Position numbers and translations under genes: made by a program | The notes under the pieces: model-generated | What the model was told of the DNA's origin: nothing | The model's input: the letters and a program-made list of their open reading frames with translations, nothing else | Databases searched by the model: none | Assembly (NCBI GenBank): GCA_934699095.1 | Contig: CAKUVI010000005.1 | Location: forward strand, 124,001-188,000 | DNA from: an uncultured Bacteroidales bacterium | Lineage (GTDB): Bacteria > Bacteroidota > Bacteroidia > Bacteroidales > WCHB1-69 | Length of the DNA stretch: 64,000 bases | Reading direction: 5' to 3' | Shown: positions 15,816-23,851 of the stretch, in pieces | Layout of the letters: each line of letters starts with the position of its first letter | How positions within the stretch are numbered: position 1 is the first letter of the stretch

Positions 15816-16972
15816 ATCAACGACACTAATACAAACAGCCAGTGGGCGGAGATTCCCGCCACGAGACCGCCGATAGTGTGAGCACCGATGGCTTTCGAAA
15901 TCAATTGGCGATATCCAAGAGAATCCAACATTCCGGTATGTGTGCTGAGGTAACCGCTCCAGCACATGCCCATTGCGGTGAAAACAGCGATGGCGTTGTT
16001 GTCAATCAACCCGTTGACTATGAATTTCGGCACAAGGCCTAAGGCGGCGCCCACGGCACCAAGGGCGGTAATAGGGAACGCGATAAGTTCCGGATTTACG
16101 AATCCGAAGAGCCATTTGAATATGAAATCCACCTTGCCGGCGAGCCACGGAAGGATAGGGACGCCCTCGTAGGCGGCACCTGTGTATTGGCCGTCAGTGC
16201 TGCCGAAGGTGAGCATCATCACGATTGTTGAGATGATGAGCACTCCTGGAATGATTGAGACGCCGATCTCCACGCCGCTCTTACCACCATCCAACAAGGC
16301 GTTAAGGGTTCTGAGGAAGGTGTTTTTCTTAACCTCTTCGGGCTTTTCATCAACAGGGGTCAGCTCGGGTTCGAACTCTTGGTCAAGCTTTGTCTCAGGC
16401 ATTGGAGAGTTAAGTTCCGGATACTGTTTCAGTGTGAAGTGTTGCATCAAACGTGTTGACACTATGCTGCCGATAAACGCGCCGGCAAGTCCAACCACGG
16501 CACCTTTCCCATAGCCCTGTCCGGCCATGAAAGCTATAACCACCAGTCCCATGCCAAAGGATGTTCCGAAATTGGTAAGTGACGCTATCTGGTATTGCTT
16601 GAAATATTGACTGAATTTTTTGTCCCTGGATAGGGTGATGATCGCTGGATTGTCACTCAGGAAGGTCATTACGGCGCCTAACGAGGCAACACCCGGAAGA
16701 TTGTAAATGGGCTTCATCAGCGGACGCAGAAGCTTCTCAAGAAGCTCCACAACTCCGAATTCCACGAATAACTTGCTGATCGCACCGGTCATGACAGTGA
16801 TGGCCATGATGTAAAACACCGTCTCGAGAAGTAGATGGTAGGCCGTCTGCATGAATGTGTTCAGCATGTTCGGCAGAGTCATCTTGATTGAAAGGCCAGT
16901 GAAAAATCCGAAGAAAACTATAAGAAATATAGTCAGTTCAACTGTTTTTTTGTTGTTTTTGAATAGTTTCAT
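15812..16972 (-). CDS. Nucleoside-recognition (Gate) domain membrane protein, probable transporter
   Basis: This is a 386-residue multi-pass protein from the ATG at 16972; a TTG at 16987 would add five residues. Two Gate-type regions are visible. One is near residues 60-150 (LRPLMKPIYNLPG, FLSDNPAI). The second is near 240-360 (GVEIGVSIIPGVL, FPITALGAVGAALG). They are joined by an acidic loop (about 200-225). Gate-domain proteins are linked to nucleoside or other small-solute transport, and the substrate is not known here. The gene follows the porin gene by 27 nt, suggesting joint movement of a solute across both membranes. Confidence 0.75.
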   Translation of the reverse strand: MKLFKNNKKTVELTIFLIVFFGFFTGLSIKMTLPNMLNTFMQTAYHLLLETVFYIMAITVMTGAISKLFVEFGVVELLEKLLRPLMKPIYNLPGVASLGAVMTFLSDNPAIITLSRDKKFSQYFKQYQIASLTNFGTSFGMGLVVIAFMAGQGYGKGAVVGLAGAFIGSIVSTRLMQHFTLKQYPELNSPMPETKLDQEFEPELTPVDEKPEEVKKNTFLRTLNALLDGGKSGVEIGVSIIPGVLIISTIVMMLTFGSTDGQYTGAAYEGVPILPWLAGKVDFIFKWLFGFVNPELIAFPITALGAVGAALGLVPKFIVNGLIDNNAIAVFTAMGMCWSGYLSTHTGMLDSLGYRQLISKAIGAHTIGGLVAGISAHWLFVLVSLI

Positions 16973-16999
16973 ATTCTTGAATCTCAAGTTGTGGAGATG

Positions 17000-18163
17000 T
17001 TATTTTAATTTGTCAGGCAGGAAATTAAGGAAATTGATGCGCCATGTGGCTCCCACGTTCACATTCAAAGTGCTGAATTTCATCAACGGAGCGTAGATGT
17101 CAACCGGTGATATGTATTCCGGGTAGCGTAGGGTGTTGTTTGCCACAAAGGCGTGGATTCGCAGGTCTTGGTATTTCAGCGGACGGATTTCAACACCGAG
17201 GCCATAGAAATAATATTGAGCTCCAGGAGTCATCATCATGTCCTTGCCGTGTAGAACAAGGCGGTCTTCCGCAAAATTCTGGTCATAACCGGCCTTGGCG
17301 AAGAGATTCACGCTGTTGCATACCTTCCAGTCTAATCGTCCCACAACGGTGAAATCGTTGAAGAATTTGTCAAAAGAGACTGCGCGGTTCATATAATCTA
17401 TGTAGAATTGCCACTTGTTGAATGTGAATTTGTTTCCTAATGATATGTAGTTGATGAATTTTCCACGCTCATACTCCACAAGGTTCACGGAGTAAAGCGT
17501 TGAAAACCAGTCGAAATTTCCGTTCCAGAACAGATTGTACGAGAACAGTCCTTTTGTCCATTCGTTGCCTTCGCCAGTGTAATAGATGTACGGGGAGTTG
17601 GCAAACTGGAAAGTGAGCTTGTTTTTTCCGCTGTTATCGGTGTAAGTTCCCGATACGCCAACGTGGAAACAATAGATCTGGCTCCAGAAGTTGGTTTGGA
17701 AATATACGTCGATAGGAGGTGCGTCATATTCGAAACCACCGATGTATAAGGCTTCTTTCCCGACTCTGAGCGACCAGTTCTTGTTGAAACGGTATTGCAG
17801 ATACAGGAAGTCGGTGTTGTCGAAAAGATTGACTGTGCCCGGCTTGGGGATTATTCGCTGTCTTATGAAGTATGATATGTGGTCGCCAATGTTGCCGCCT
17901 AAAAGAAAATTGAAGTATTTGCCGTGAAAACCGTAGTGGTTGTCGTCCCAATGGTAATAGTATTGTGTGTTAAATCCATCAAAAGCGGGCTTCATGGTGT
18001 AACTGCCAAGATAGTCTAACTCGGCTCTCGCTTCAAGATGAAATGTTGTGAATGAATGTTTGAAATTGCCTTTTTTCTCTTCTTGTCCTGTCAAATTGGA
18101 AGAAAATACGGTGAAAATGCAGGCGATTATAAGAATGCTTTTGTATAACTTTTTCAAAATCAA
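17000..18163 (-). CDS. Outer-membrane porin, OprO/OprP-like, TTG start
   Basis: The 387-residue protein has a signal peptide (KSILIIACIFTVFSS) and regularly spaced aromatic beta strands such as YLQYRFNKNWSLRVGKEALYIGGFEY. This fits the phosphate-selective-porin-like family of 16-strand barrels. No in-frame ATG exists before the signal peptide and a stop lies four codons upstream. Translation therefore probably starts at the TTG at 18163. It is the first gene of a two-gene operon with the Gate-domain transporter. Confidence 0.75.
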   Translation of the reverse strand: MILKKLYKSILIIACIFTVFSSNLTGQEEKKGNFKHSFTTFHLEARAELDYLGSYTMKPAFDGFNTQYYYHWDDNHYGFHGKYFNFLLGGNIGDHISYFIRQRIIPKPGTVNLFDNTDFLYLQYRFNKNWSLRVGKEALYIGGFEYDAPPIDVYFQTNFWSQIYCFHVGVSGTYTDNSGKNKLTFQFANSPYIYYTGEGNEWTKGLFSYNLFWNGNFDWFSTLYSVNLVEYERGKFINYISLGNKFTFNKWQFYIDYMNRAVSFDKFFNDFTVVGRLDWKVCNSVNLFAKAGYDQNFAEDRLVLHGKDMMMTPGAQYYFYGLGVEIRPLKYQDLRIHAFVANNTLRYPEYISPVDIYAPLMKFSTLNVNVGATWRINFLNFLPDKLK

Positions 18164-18200
18164 ATGTTTATATTAAAAATCTGTCTCTCTTTTCAAAGTG

Positions 18201-18208
18201 CAAAGATA
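18201..18208 (-). promoter_or_regulatory. -7 box of the porin-transporter operon
   Basis: The minus strand reads TATCTTTG followed by CAC, an exact TAnnTTTG match, 38 nt upstream of the TTG start. Confidence 0.65.
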
Positions 18209-18265
18209 TAAAAATTGTCACTCCCATATTATTTTTGTTTTCTCTGTCAGAAAAGAAATTTTTTG

Positions 18266-18273
18266 TATATTCG
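18266..18273 (+). promoter_or_regulatory. Probable -7 box of eno
   Basis: TATATTCG followed by CGCC differs from TAnnTTTG at one base and lies 38 nt before the eno ATG. Confidence 0.5.
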
Positions 18274-18311
18274 CGCCGTTTTAAAAGTTTAATGTTTAAT
18301 AATATAAGACT

Positions 18312-19601
18312 ATGAGTCAAATCGTTAAAATTTATGGTAGAGAGATTTTAGACTCTCGCGGCAATCCTACAGTAGAAGTTGATGTTTACACCGCAGCCGG
18401 CGCCGTCGGCCGTGCGGCTGTCCCTTCCGGCGCTTCCACAGGCGTTCATGAAGCTCTCGAACTCAGAGACGGACAGAAAAACAGATATATGGGCAAGGGC
18501 GTTCTGAAAGCTGTGCAGAATGTGAACACTATCCTGGCAGAAACCATCGAAGGTATGGAAGTTACCGACCAATCAGGAATCGATGAGTGCATGATAGACA
18601 AAGACGGTACAGAAACCAAGAGCAAACTCGGCGCCAATGCTATGCTCGGCATATCTTTGGCTGCTGCCAAGGCCGCTGCAATGGAGACCGGTCAAGAGCT
18701 TTACAGATATGTTGGAGGTTGCAATGCCACCGTTCTCCCTGTTCCAATGATGAATATCCTCAATGGTGGTTCACATGCAGATAACCGTGTCGATTTTCAG
18801 GAATTTATGATTATGCCTATCGGAGCGCCTACATTCCGCGAAGCTGTTCGTATGGGTTCCGAAGTCTTCCATAACCTCAAAAAAGTGCTCAAAGACCGCG
18901 GATATTCTACCAATGTTGGCGATGAAGGCGGCTTTGCTCCAGACTTGAAATCAAATGAGGAGGCTATCGAGGTTATCCTTCAGGCTATTGAAAACGCCGG
19001 CTACAAACCTCAAGAGGAAATTTGCATTGCACTTGACCCTGCTTCTTCTGAATTCTACGATGCTGAAAAGAATCTCTATCGCCTTAAATGGTCAACCGGC
19101 GAGGAACTCACACCGGCACAGATGGTTGACTACTGGAAGACTTGGTGCGACAAATATCCTATCATCTCTATTGAAGACGGTATGGCTGAAGATGACTGGG
19201 ACGGCTGGAAACTTCTCACCGACACTATCGGCAACCGTATCCAATTAGTTGGCGACGATCTTTTCGTTACTAATGTCAATCGTCTGCAAATGGGTCTCGA
19301 CAAAAAAGTCGCAAACTCTATTCTTGTGAAAGTCAACCAGATAGGAACTCTTACAGAGACCATTAATGCTGTAAGGCTTGCTCAGAGGAACATGTACACT
19401 GCTGTTATGTCTCACCGTTCCGGAGAGACTGAAGACACCACAATTGCTGATCTTGCAGTGGCTCTTGGCACAGGACAAATCAAGACTGGTTCTGCAAGCC
19501 GCACCGACCGTATTTGCAAATACAACCAGCTCATGCGCATCGAGGAGATGCTCGGCGCACAAGCTATCTATCCAGGAAAGAATTTCCCATTCAGAGGATA
19601 G
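18312..19601 (+). CDS. eno: Enolase (phosphopyruvate hydratase)
   Basis: Enolase interconverts 2-phosphoglycerate and phosphoenolpyruvate. The 429-residue protein shows the N-terminal REILDSRGNPTVEVD and SGASTG signatures. Metal-binding acidic residues occur in the region of SIEDGMAEDDWDGW and QLVGDDLFVTN. The catalytic lysine is in ILVKVNQIGTLTE, and SHRSGETED follows. Length and all boxes are normal. It is a single-gene unit bounded by its own promoter and a terminator shared with tmRNA. Confidence 0.98.
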   Translation: MSQIVKIYGREILDSRGNPTVEVDVYTAAGAVGRAAVPSGASTGVHEALELRDGQKNRYMGKGVLKAVQNVNTILAETIEGMEVTDQSGIDECMIDKDGTETKSKLGANAMLGISLAAAKAAAMETGQELYRYVGGCNATVLPVPMMNILNGGSHADNRVDFQEFMIMPIGAPTFREAVRMGSEVFHNLKKVLKDRGYSTNVGDEGGFAPDLKSNEEAIEVILQAIENAGYKPQEEICIALDPASSEFYDAEKNLYRLKWSTGEELTPAQMVDYWKTWCDKYPIISIEDGMAEDDWDGWKLLTDTIGNRIQLVGDDLFVTNVNRLQMGLDKKVANSILVKVNQIGTLTETINAVRLAQRNMYTAVMSHRSGETEDTTIADLAVALGTGQIKTGSASRTDRICKYNQLMRIEEMLGAQAIYPGKNFPFRG

Positions 19602-19620
19602 TTGGAAAAATGAAATAATT

Positions 19621-19650
19621 AAAAAGGGTGGCGAATGCCACCCTTTTTTT
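19621..19650. terminator. Bidirectional terminator shared by eno and tmRNA
   Basis: AAAAAGGGTGGC, loop GAAT and GCCACCCTTTTT form a 12-bp stem with T tracts on both strands. It ends eno on the plus strand and ssrA on the minus strand. Confidence 0.88.
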
Positions 19651-19651
19651 G

Positions 19652-20041
19652 TGGAGCCGGAGGGAGTCGAACCCTCGTCCAAACATGCCGCAAGAATGCT
19701 TTCTACAAGCTTAGTCTCCGTTTGGTTGTCGGCTTCTGTATGGTACGGGACGGACCTCACAGGAGCTTATCTTCTGAAGTTTCGCCTCAGCCTCGAAGCG
19801 CGGCATTGGCTATCAGCCCTTTTATGATACTTCGTTCCAGACGTTGAGCCGAAGAACTTCTGGGGAAGCACCCGCGGCTGCGGACCTTGTCCGTGCGGCG
19901 GGATTCGCGGCTATTACGCTGCGAATGCATAAGAAGTTTCGCCATTTATTTGGCATCGAGGGTTAATTTTTAACGGAATCAGCCCACAAATTCCGGCCTG
20001 CTTACAATCCCCCGAACCTGCTGTCAAAACCAGACGACCCC
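19652..20041 (-). ncRNA. ssrA: tmRNA (transfer-messenger RNA), tag GETSYAFAA
   Basis: tmRNA rescues stalled ribosomes and tags the stalled peptide for proteolysis. Read on the minus strand, the RNA starts GGGGTCG, and this pairs with CGGCTCC near the 3' end. The third pair is G-U, the alanine identity element. A T arm, GAGGGTTCGACTCCCTC, precedes the acceptor. CCA is not encoded. The tag frame at 19911-19943 reads GETSYAFAA and ends with TAA TAG, very like the Bacteroides tag GETNYALAA. The 5' end lies only 19 nt after the upstream DUF1573 stop and no separate promoter was seen. Confidence 0.96.
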
Positions 20042-20048
20042 AAGGGAT

Positions 20049-20076
20049 GGGAGAGTGATGTTACTTGACCTCTCCC
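20049..20076 (-). other. Hairpin spanning the stop codon between DUF1573 gene and tmRNA
   Basis: On the minus strand GGGAGAG and CTCTCCC can form a 7-bp stem with a 14-nt loop that contains the DUF1573 stop codon. There is no T tract, so it is not a classical terminator. It could be a weak terminator, an mRNA 3' protector or a processing signal ahead of tmRNA. Confidence 0.45.
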
Positions 20077-20480
20077 TTTAATTGTAGTATCACTCTGTCG
20101 GTGTTTGCATTCGACAGAACTGTGATTCTCTTGCTGATAAGTCCGATGTTCTTGGCTGTGTAGGTGGCCTTTATCGTGCCTGTCTTGCCTGGCATCACAG
20201 GAGCCTTCGACCAGTCAACCTCAGTGCAGTCGCACGATGAGATCACATCGTCCAAAATCAACGGTTTTTTACCTATGTTCTTATAGGTTACAGTCACAAC
20301 TTTCACGTCACCCACCTTCAAAGTGCCGAAGTCAACGGTCTTTTTCACAAACTCTATTTCGGCGCCAGTCCCGGTGTACGTTGTCTTTGTCTGGCTGTTT
20401 TTGCTGTCTTTCGTTTGAGCGAAAGTTGTTGCGCCCATACATAGTACGAAAGCAAGCATCATTAAAACAATCTTTTTCAT
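20061..20480 (-). CDS. DUF1573 secreted protein (second of a tandem pair)
   Basis: The 139-residue protein has a signal peptide ending near AFA-QT (about 21). One DUF1573 Ig-like beta-sandwich domain follows, with DFGTLKVGDVKVVTVTYKN, the SSCDCTEVDW cysteine pair and PGKTGTIKATY. DUF1573 proteins are abundant in Bacteroidetes and probably fold like MSP/ASH domains; the function is not known. It lies 12 nt after its paralogue and directly before tmRNA. Confidence 0.85.
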   Translation of the reverse strand: MKKIVLMMLAFVLCMGATTFAQTKDSKNSQTKTTYTGTGAEIEFVKKTVDFGTLKVGDVKVVTVTYKNIGKKPLILDDVISSCDCTEVDWSKAPVMPGKTGTIKATYTAKNIGLISKRITVLSNANTDRVILQLKGEVK

Positions 20481-20492
20481 AACTTTCTCATA

Positions 20493-20957
20493 TTAGTCGT
20501 TGGCACGTACGCTGCTGCTCGGGTTTTCAGGGGCGGCTTCAACCGGTTTCGGGTTTACTTTGCCGGTTATCTTGAGGATAACGCGGTCGTTCAGAGCGTT
20601 GGATTCAACGGTTATTGACTTATTGATTTCACCCAAACGTGTGGTGTTGTATTTTACCTTTATGGAAGCTTTTTTACCAGGAGCGATTGGGTCTTTTGGC
20701 CAGGTGGGTACTGTGCAGCCGCAACTTGCACGGCAGTTGGTGAGTATCAGGTCAGCCTTGCCGGTGTTTTTGAACACGAATTCACACTCCCCGTTGTCAC
20801 CTTGGTAAATCTGGCCATAGTCGTGTACCATGCTTTCGAAAGTGATTTCCGGTGTTTTTTCCTTTTTGTTCTTCTTGGTCGCTTCATCGTTTTGAGCCAT
20901 TCCGGCGACAACGAGAGCCATAATCATAAAAATGCCGAATATTTTTTTCATATCCAT
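20493..20957 (-). CDS. DUF1573 secreted protein (first of a tandem pair)
   Basis: The 154-residue protein has a signal peptide and the same DUF1573 signature as the next gene: HDYGQIYQGDNGECEFVFKNTG, the cysteine motif CRASCGC, and APGKKASIKVKYN. A proline- and serine-rich tail (about 137-154) is extra. ATGs at 20957 and 20951 are both possible. It arose from the same ancestor as its neighbour by tandem duplication and follows aroQ by 28 nt. Confidence 0.85.
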   Translation of the reverse strand: MDMKKIFGIFMIMALVVAGMAQNDEATKKNKKEKTPEITFESMVHDYGQIYQGDNGECEFVFKNTGKADLILTNCRASCGCTVPTWPKDPIAPGKKASIKVKYNTTRLGEINKSITVESNALNDRVILKITGKVNPKPVEAAPENPSSSVRAND

Positions 20958-20985
20958 TATGTTTTAAAATCTTTATGATGATAAT

Positions 20986-21453
20986 TTATACTTTAAAAAG
21001 TTTAATACAATCTGAATTTTTTTTAAGCAGGATGGATTCGATGCCCAGGTTGTAGCCGAGGAGACCGAAGCCGCTTATGAATCCGGAGCAGGCAGCCGAG
21101 AGAACATTGTTCTTGCGGTAGTTCTCGCGGCCGAACAGGTTGCTGATATGTATCTCAACCACAGGTGTCTTTACAGCCCTGACGGCGTCAGCGATGATTA
21201 TCGACGTGTGGGTGAAGGCGCCGGCGTTGAGCAGTATCCCGTCGAATCCGTTGGAGGTGGTTATCTTGTTCGCTATCTCATCCGCCGAATCAGATTGAAA
21301 CAGTTCTATGTCAGTGTCTGGAAATTGATTTTGCAGTTTCGGAAGGTATTCGTCGAAAGACACGCATCCGTAGATATCAACTTCGCGAGTGCCGAGCAAG
21401 GCGAGGTTGACTCCGTTGATAATCAATATCTTAGTATGTTTCTCTCTATTCAT
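20986..21453 (-). CDS. aroQ: 3-dehydroquinate dehydratase, type II
   Basis: AroQ performs the third step of the shikimate pathway. The 155-residue protein has the type II motifs: LIINGVNLALLGTRE with the catalytic arginine, the catalytic tyrosine in DIYG, NAGAFTHTS, and EIHISNLFGRE with the catalytic histidine. The usual NGPN is NGVN here, a mild change. Its start overlaps the end of the divIC-like gene by 8 nt, indicating translational coupling. Confidence 0.93.
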   Translation of the reverse strand: MNREKHTKILIINGVNLALLGTREVDIYGCVSFDEYLPKLQNQFPDTDIELFQSDSADEIANKITTSNGFDGILLNAGAFTHTSIIIADAVRAVKTPVVEIHISNLFGRENYRKNNVLSAACSGFISGFGLLGYNLGIESILLKKNSDCIKLFKV

Positions 21454-21748
21454 GAATGATAACGAATACGTCTTCTTGCGGGCGGTGCATGTTCATTTGT
21501 TCTCTGCCATATTTCTCGAGCAGTGAGGAGTCGGCCGACAGTTGTTCGTAGGTGTAGATGTTGCCGACCTGGTTCTTAGTGTTGGTGATTTTATCTTCGA
21601 GATTTGAAATTTTCCTGTTCAGGGTTCTGTGAGTGTTGAAGTTATGGTCGGAGATGAAGAAAAAATAAGCCAAGAACAGAAGGATGGTAATGCCGTAGAT
21701 GGCAAGCCATTTGAAGGATTTCCTGTTGTTTTTGACCTCTTTTTCCAT
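21446..21748 (-). CDS. FtsB/DivIC-like septum formation initiator
   Basis: This 100-residue protein has a short cytoplasmic tail, one membrane helix at about 13-32, a coiled coil at about 40-65, and the C-terminal EKYGREQMNMHRPQED typical of the family. These proteins join the divisome with FtsL and FtsQ to activate septal peptidoglycan synthesis. It sits 3 nt after rny and overlaps aroQ. The division theme matches zapA upstream. Confidence 0.85.
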   Translation of the reverse strand: MEKEVKNNRKSFKWLAIYGITILLFLAYFFFISDHNFNTHRTLNRKISNLEDKITNTKNQVGNIYTYEQLSADSSLLEKYGREQMNMHRPQEDVFVIIHE

Positions 21749-21751
21749 AGT

Positions 21752-23293
21752 TTATCGTGCGTAGTTTACAGAACGTGTTTCGCGGATGACAGTGATTTTG
21801 ATCTGGCCTGGGTAGGTCATTTCGTTTTGGATTTTCTTGGAGAGGTCGAGTGAGAGTTGGTCGGCCTCGGCGTCGGTCACTTTTTCAGCGCCCACGATCA
21901 CGCGTAGTTCTCTGCCGGCTTGGATGGCGTAGGTTTTCACCACGCCGGGGTAGGTGAGGGCTAGGCTTTCGAGGTCGTTGAGGCGTTTCATGTAGGCTTC
22001 CACGACTTCGCGGCGTGCGCCGGGGCGGGCGCCTGAGATGGCGTCGCACACTTGCACGATAGGTGCGATGAGGGTTTTCATCTCCATTTCGTCGTGGTGT
22101 GAGCCGATGGCGTTGACTATTTCGGGGCGTTCCTTATATTGTTCTGCGAGACGGGCTCCGAAGAGTGCGTGAGGCATTTCGGGTTCGGTGTCGGGCACTT
22201 TGCCGATGTCGTGGAGCAGGCCGGCGCGGCGGGCTAACTTAGGGTTGATGCCCAGTTCTGCGGCCATGGCTGCGCTGAGGTTGGCCACTTCTTTGGCGTG
22301 TTGCAGCAGGTTCTGGCCGTATGACGAGCGGTAGCGCATTTTGCCGATGAGGCGCATAAGCTCGTGGTGCATATTGTTGATTCCGAGGTCGATGCAGGTT
22401 CGTTTACCGAGTTCAGCGATCTCTTGTTCTATCTGTTTCTTTGTTTTGGCAACCACTTCTTCGATACGTGCGGGGTGGATACGTCCGTCAGACACGAGTT
22501 TCTGGAGAGAGAGGCGGGCTATCTCGCGGCGCACCGGGTCGAAGCTTGAGAGCAGGATCGCGTCGGGGGAGTCGTCGATCACGACATCGACGCCGGTGAG
22601 GTTCTCAAGTGTGCGTATGTTGCGGCCTTCACGACCGATGATGCGGCCCTTTATCTCGTCGTTTTCGATGTTGAACACTGAGACTGTGTTCTCTATTGCC
22701 GACTCCACGCCGGTGCGCTGGAGTGCGTTCACCACGATCTTCTTGGCTTCGAGGTTTGCAGTGTGCTTTGCCTCGTCAACGATGTCTTTGATCATGACAA
22801 GGGCATCTGCCTTGGCCTCGTCCTGCATCATGTTGATGAGCTGCTGTTTTGCCTGCTCCGATGTCATCTCCGCCATTGATTCCAACTTCGTCTTCTCCGC
22901 TGCAATCTGTTCGTCGAGTTCCTTCTGCTTTTGGGCCACGGTGGCCATCTGCTTGTTGAGGTTCTCTTTTATGTTGGCGTTCTCTTGGTTCTTACGGTTG
23001 AGGTCTTCCAGTTTCTGGTTGAGGGTGTTCTCTTTTTGCTTGATTTTGTTTTCGGCGGCGGCTATCTGCTGGTTTCTCTCGTTGCACGCCTTTTCGTGTT
23101 CGCTTTTCAGCTGCAGGAATTTTTCCTTGGCTTGGAGTATCTTTTCTTTCTTTATCAGGTCGCCGTCTTCTTCAGCCTTTTTAAGAGCTTCACGGCCTGC
23201 TTTGGTCAATTGGTTTTTAAGTAAGGTATAGGCGAGGGCGATGCCAATTGCCGCTCCTATGAAAACGCCTATGATGATCCACAATATTGTCAT
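21752..23293 (-). CDS. rny: Ribonuclease Y
   Basis: RNase Y is a membrane-bound endoribonuclease that starts mRNA decay. The 513-residue protein has an N-terminal membrane helix (about 3-23) and a long coiled coil (about 25-195). A KH domain (IKGRIIGREGRNIRTLE) and an HD domain with the metal-binding LLHDIGK and GSHHDEME follow. All parts are in the usual order and length. It lies downstream of the 6S-like RNA, whose terminal stem resembles a terminator. Expression may therefore depend on readthrough or on an unseen promoter. Confidence 0.96.
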   Translation of the reverse strand: MTILWIIIGVFIGAAIGIALAYTLLKNQLTKAGREALKKAEEDGDLIKKEKILQAKEKFLQLKSEHEKACNERNQQIAAAENKIKQKENTLNQKLEDLNRKNQENANIKENLNKQMATVAQKQKELDEQIAAEKTKLESMAEMTSEQAKQQLINMMQDEAKADALVMIKDIVDEAKHTANLEAKKIVVNALQRTGVESAIENTVSVFNIENDEIKGRIIGREGRNIRTLENLTGVDVVIDDSPDAILLSSFDPVRREIARLSLQKLVSDGRIHPARIEEVVAKTKKQIEQEIAELGKRTCIDLGINNMHHELMRLIGKMRYRSSYGQNLLQHAKEVANLSAAMAAELGINPKLARRAGLLHDIGKVPDTEPEMPHALFGARLAEQYKERPEIVNAIGSHHDEMEMKTLIAPIVQVCDAISGARPGARREVVEAYMKRLNDLESLALTYPGVVKTYAIQAGRELRVIVGAEKVTDAEADQLSLDLSKKIQNEMTYPGQIKITVIRETRSVNYAR

Positions 23294-23350
23294 AGTTATT
23301 AGTATATATGTTAATTTTAAGTTGTCTGTTATTCAAAAAGTTGCGGGTAC

Positions 23351-23541
23351 AAAAAAACCGCATAAGTTCCATAGGGTTTCGAAAAACTCCTACTCGATAT
23401 GGTCGAAGGTGCAGTCATTGCCTCGCTCTTCCCCGAGCTATTCGCTACCCTTGCGGGTTGGGCCTGGTCTAAGCACGACGAGCATCCCCTTCGTTTGTGA
23501 TTGTGTTGAGTTTAACAAACGTATCTGAACTTATGCGGGAT
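23351..23541 (-). ncRNA. ssrS: 6S-like RNA between zapA and rny
   Basis: On the minus strand about 190 nt are closed by a perfect 12-bp stem: CCGCATAAGTTC at 23527-23538 pairs with GAACTTATGCGG at 23358-23369, followed by seven T residues. Between them are long imperfectly paired arms and a GC-rich apical part (CTCGGGGAAGAGCGAGG), with no open frame. A long rod with a central bubble is the 6S architecture, and zapA-ssrS adjacency is known from proteobacteria. 6S RNA binds RNA polymerase and dampens transcription in slow growth. A covariance search would settle the family. Confidence 0.75.
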
Positions 23542-23549
23542 TTCAATTT

Positions 23550-23557
23550 CAAAGAAC
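23550..23557 (-). promoter_or_regulatory. Possible weak -7 box for the 6S-like RNA
   Basis: The minus strand reads GTTCTTTG, sharing only the TTTG half of the consensus, 9-10 nt upstream of the predicted RNA start. It lies just upstream of and inside the zapA stop region. Processing from the zapA transcript is the alternative. Confidence 0.25.
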
Positions 23558-23558
23558 T

Positions 23559-23849
23559 CTAATCAATGGGTAGTTCTTCAGTCAGTTTGCGAAGAGAATC
23601 CATCATGGGCGCAACCTCTTCGTCGTATTCTTTCAGTCTTTCGCGATCAGCAACCAACTTTACCACAAAATCCAAAAGGATCATATTTGTAAGGTCTTGC
23701 TGGTCTTTATATTGCCATTTTTTTGCAAACTCAAAAAAACTGTCATTGATCAATTTTTCCGCTTCGAGGAAGTAGTGCTCCCACTCTTTCTTGATTTTGA
23801 CTGTCAGAGGACGTTGCCCTATCGTCAAAGTCAGTTTCACATCTTCCAT
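23559..23849 (-). CDS. zapA: Cell division protein ZapA
   Basis: ZapA stabilises FtsZ bundles at mid-cell. The 96-residue protein has the N-terminal beta segment (VKLTLTIGQRPLTVKI) and a C-terminal helix (LLDFVVKLVADRERLKEYDEE) suited to coiled-coil dimerisation. The ATG at 23849 is chosen because GGAGG lies at the right distance upstream. An in-frame GTG at 23855 would fall within that Shine-Dalgarno sequence. It starts 2 nt after the stop of the coiled-coil gene. Confidence 0.85.
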   Translation of the reverse strand: MEDVKLTLTIGQRPLTVKIKKEWEHYFLEAEKLINDSFFEFAKKWQYKDQQDLTNMILLDFVVKLVADRERLKEYDEEVAPMMDSLRKLTEELPID

Positions 23850-23851
23850 AA

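Noticed and set aside
19245..19847. Several frames across the eno end and tmRNA
   Set aside because: They overlap eno, the terminator and the tmRNA structure and have no family resemblance.
22341..23231. A 296-codon frame on the plus strand rich in Ser, Phe and Leu
   Set aside because: It mirrors the coiled-coil and KH region of rny; the composition is that expected of an antisense frame.
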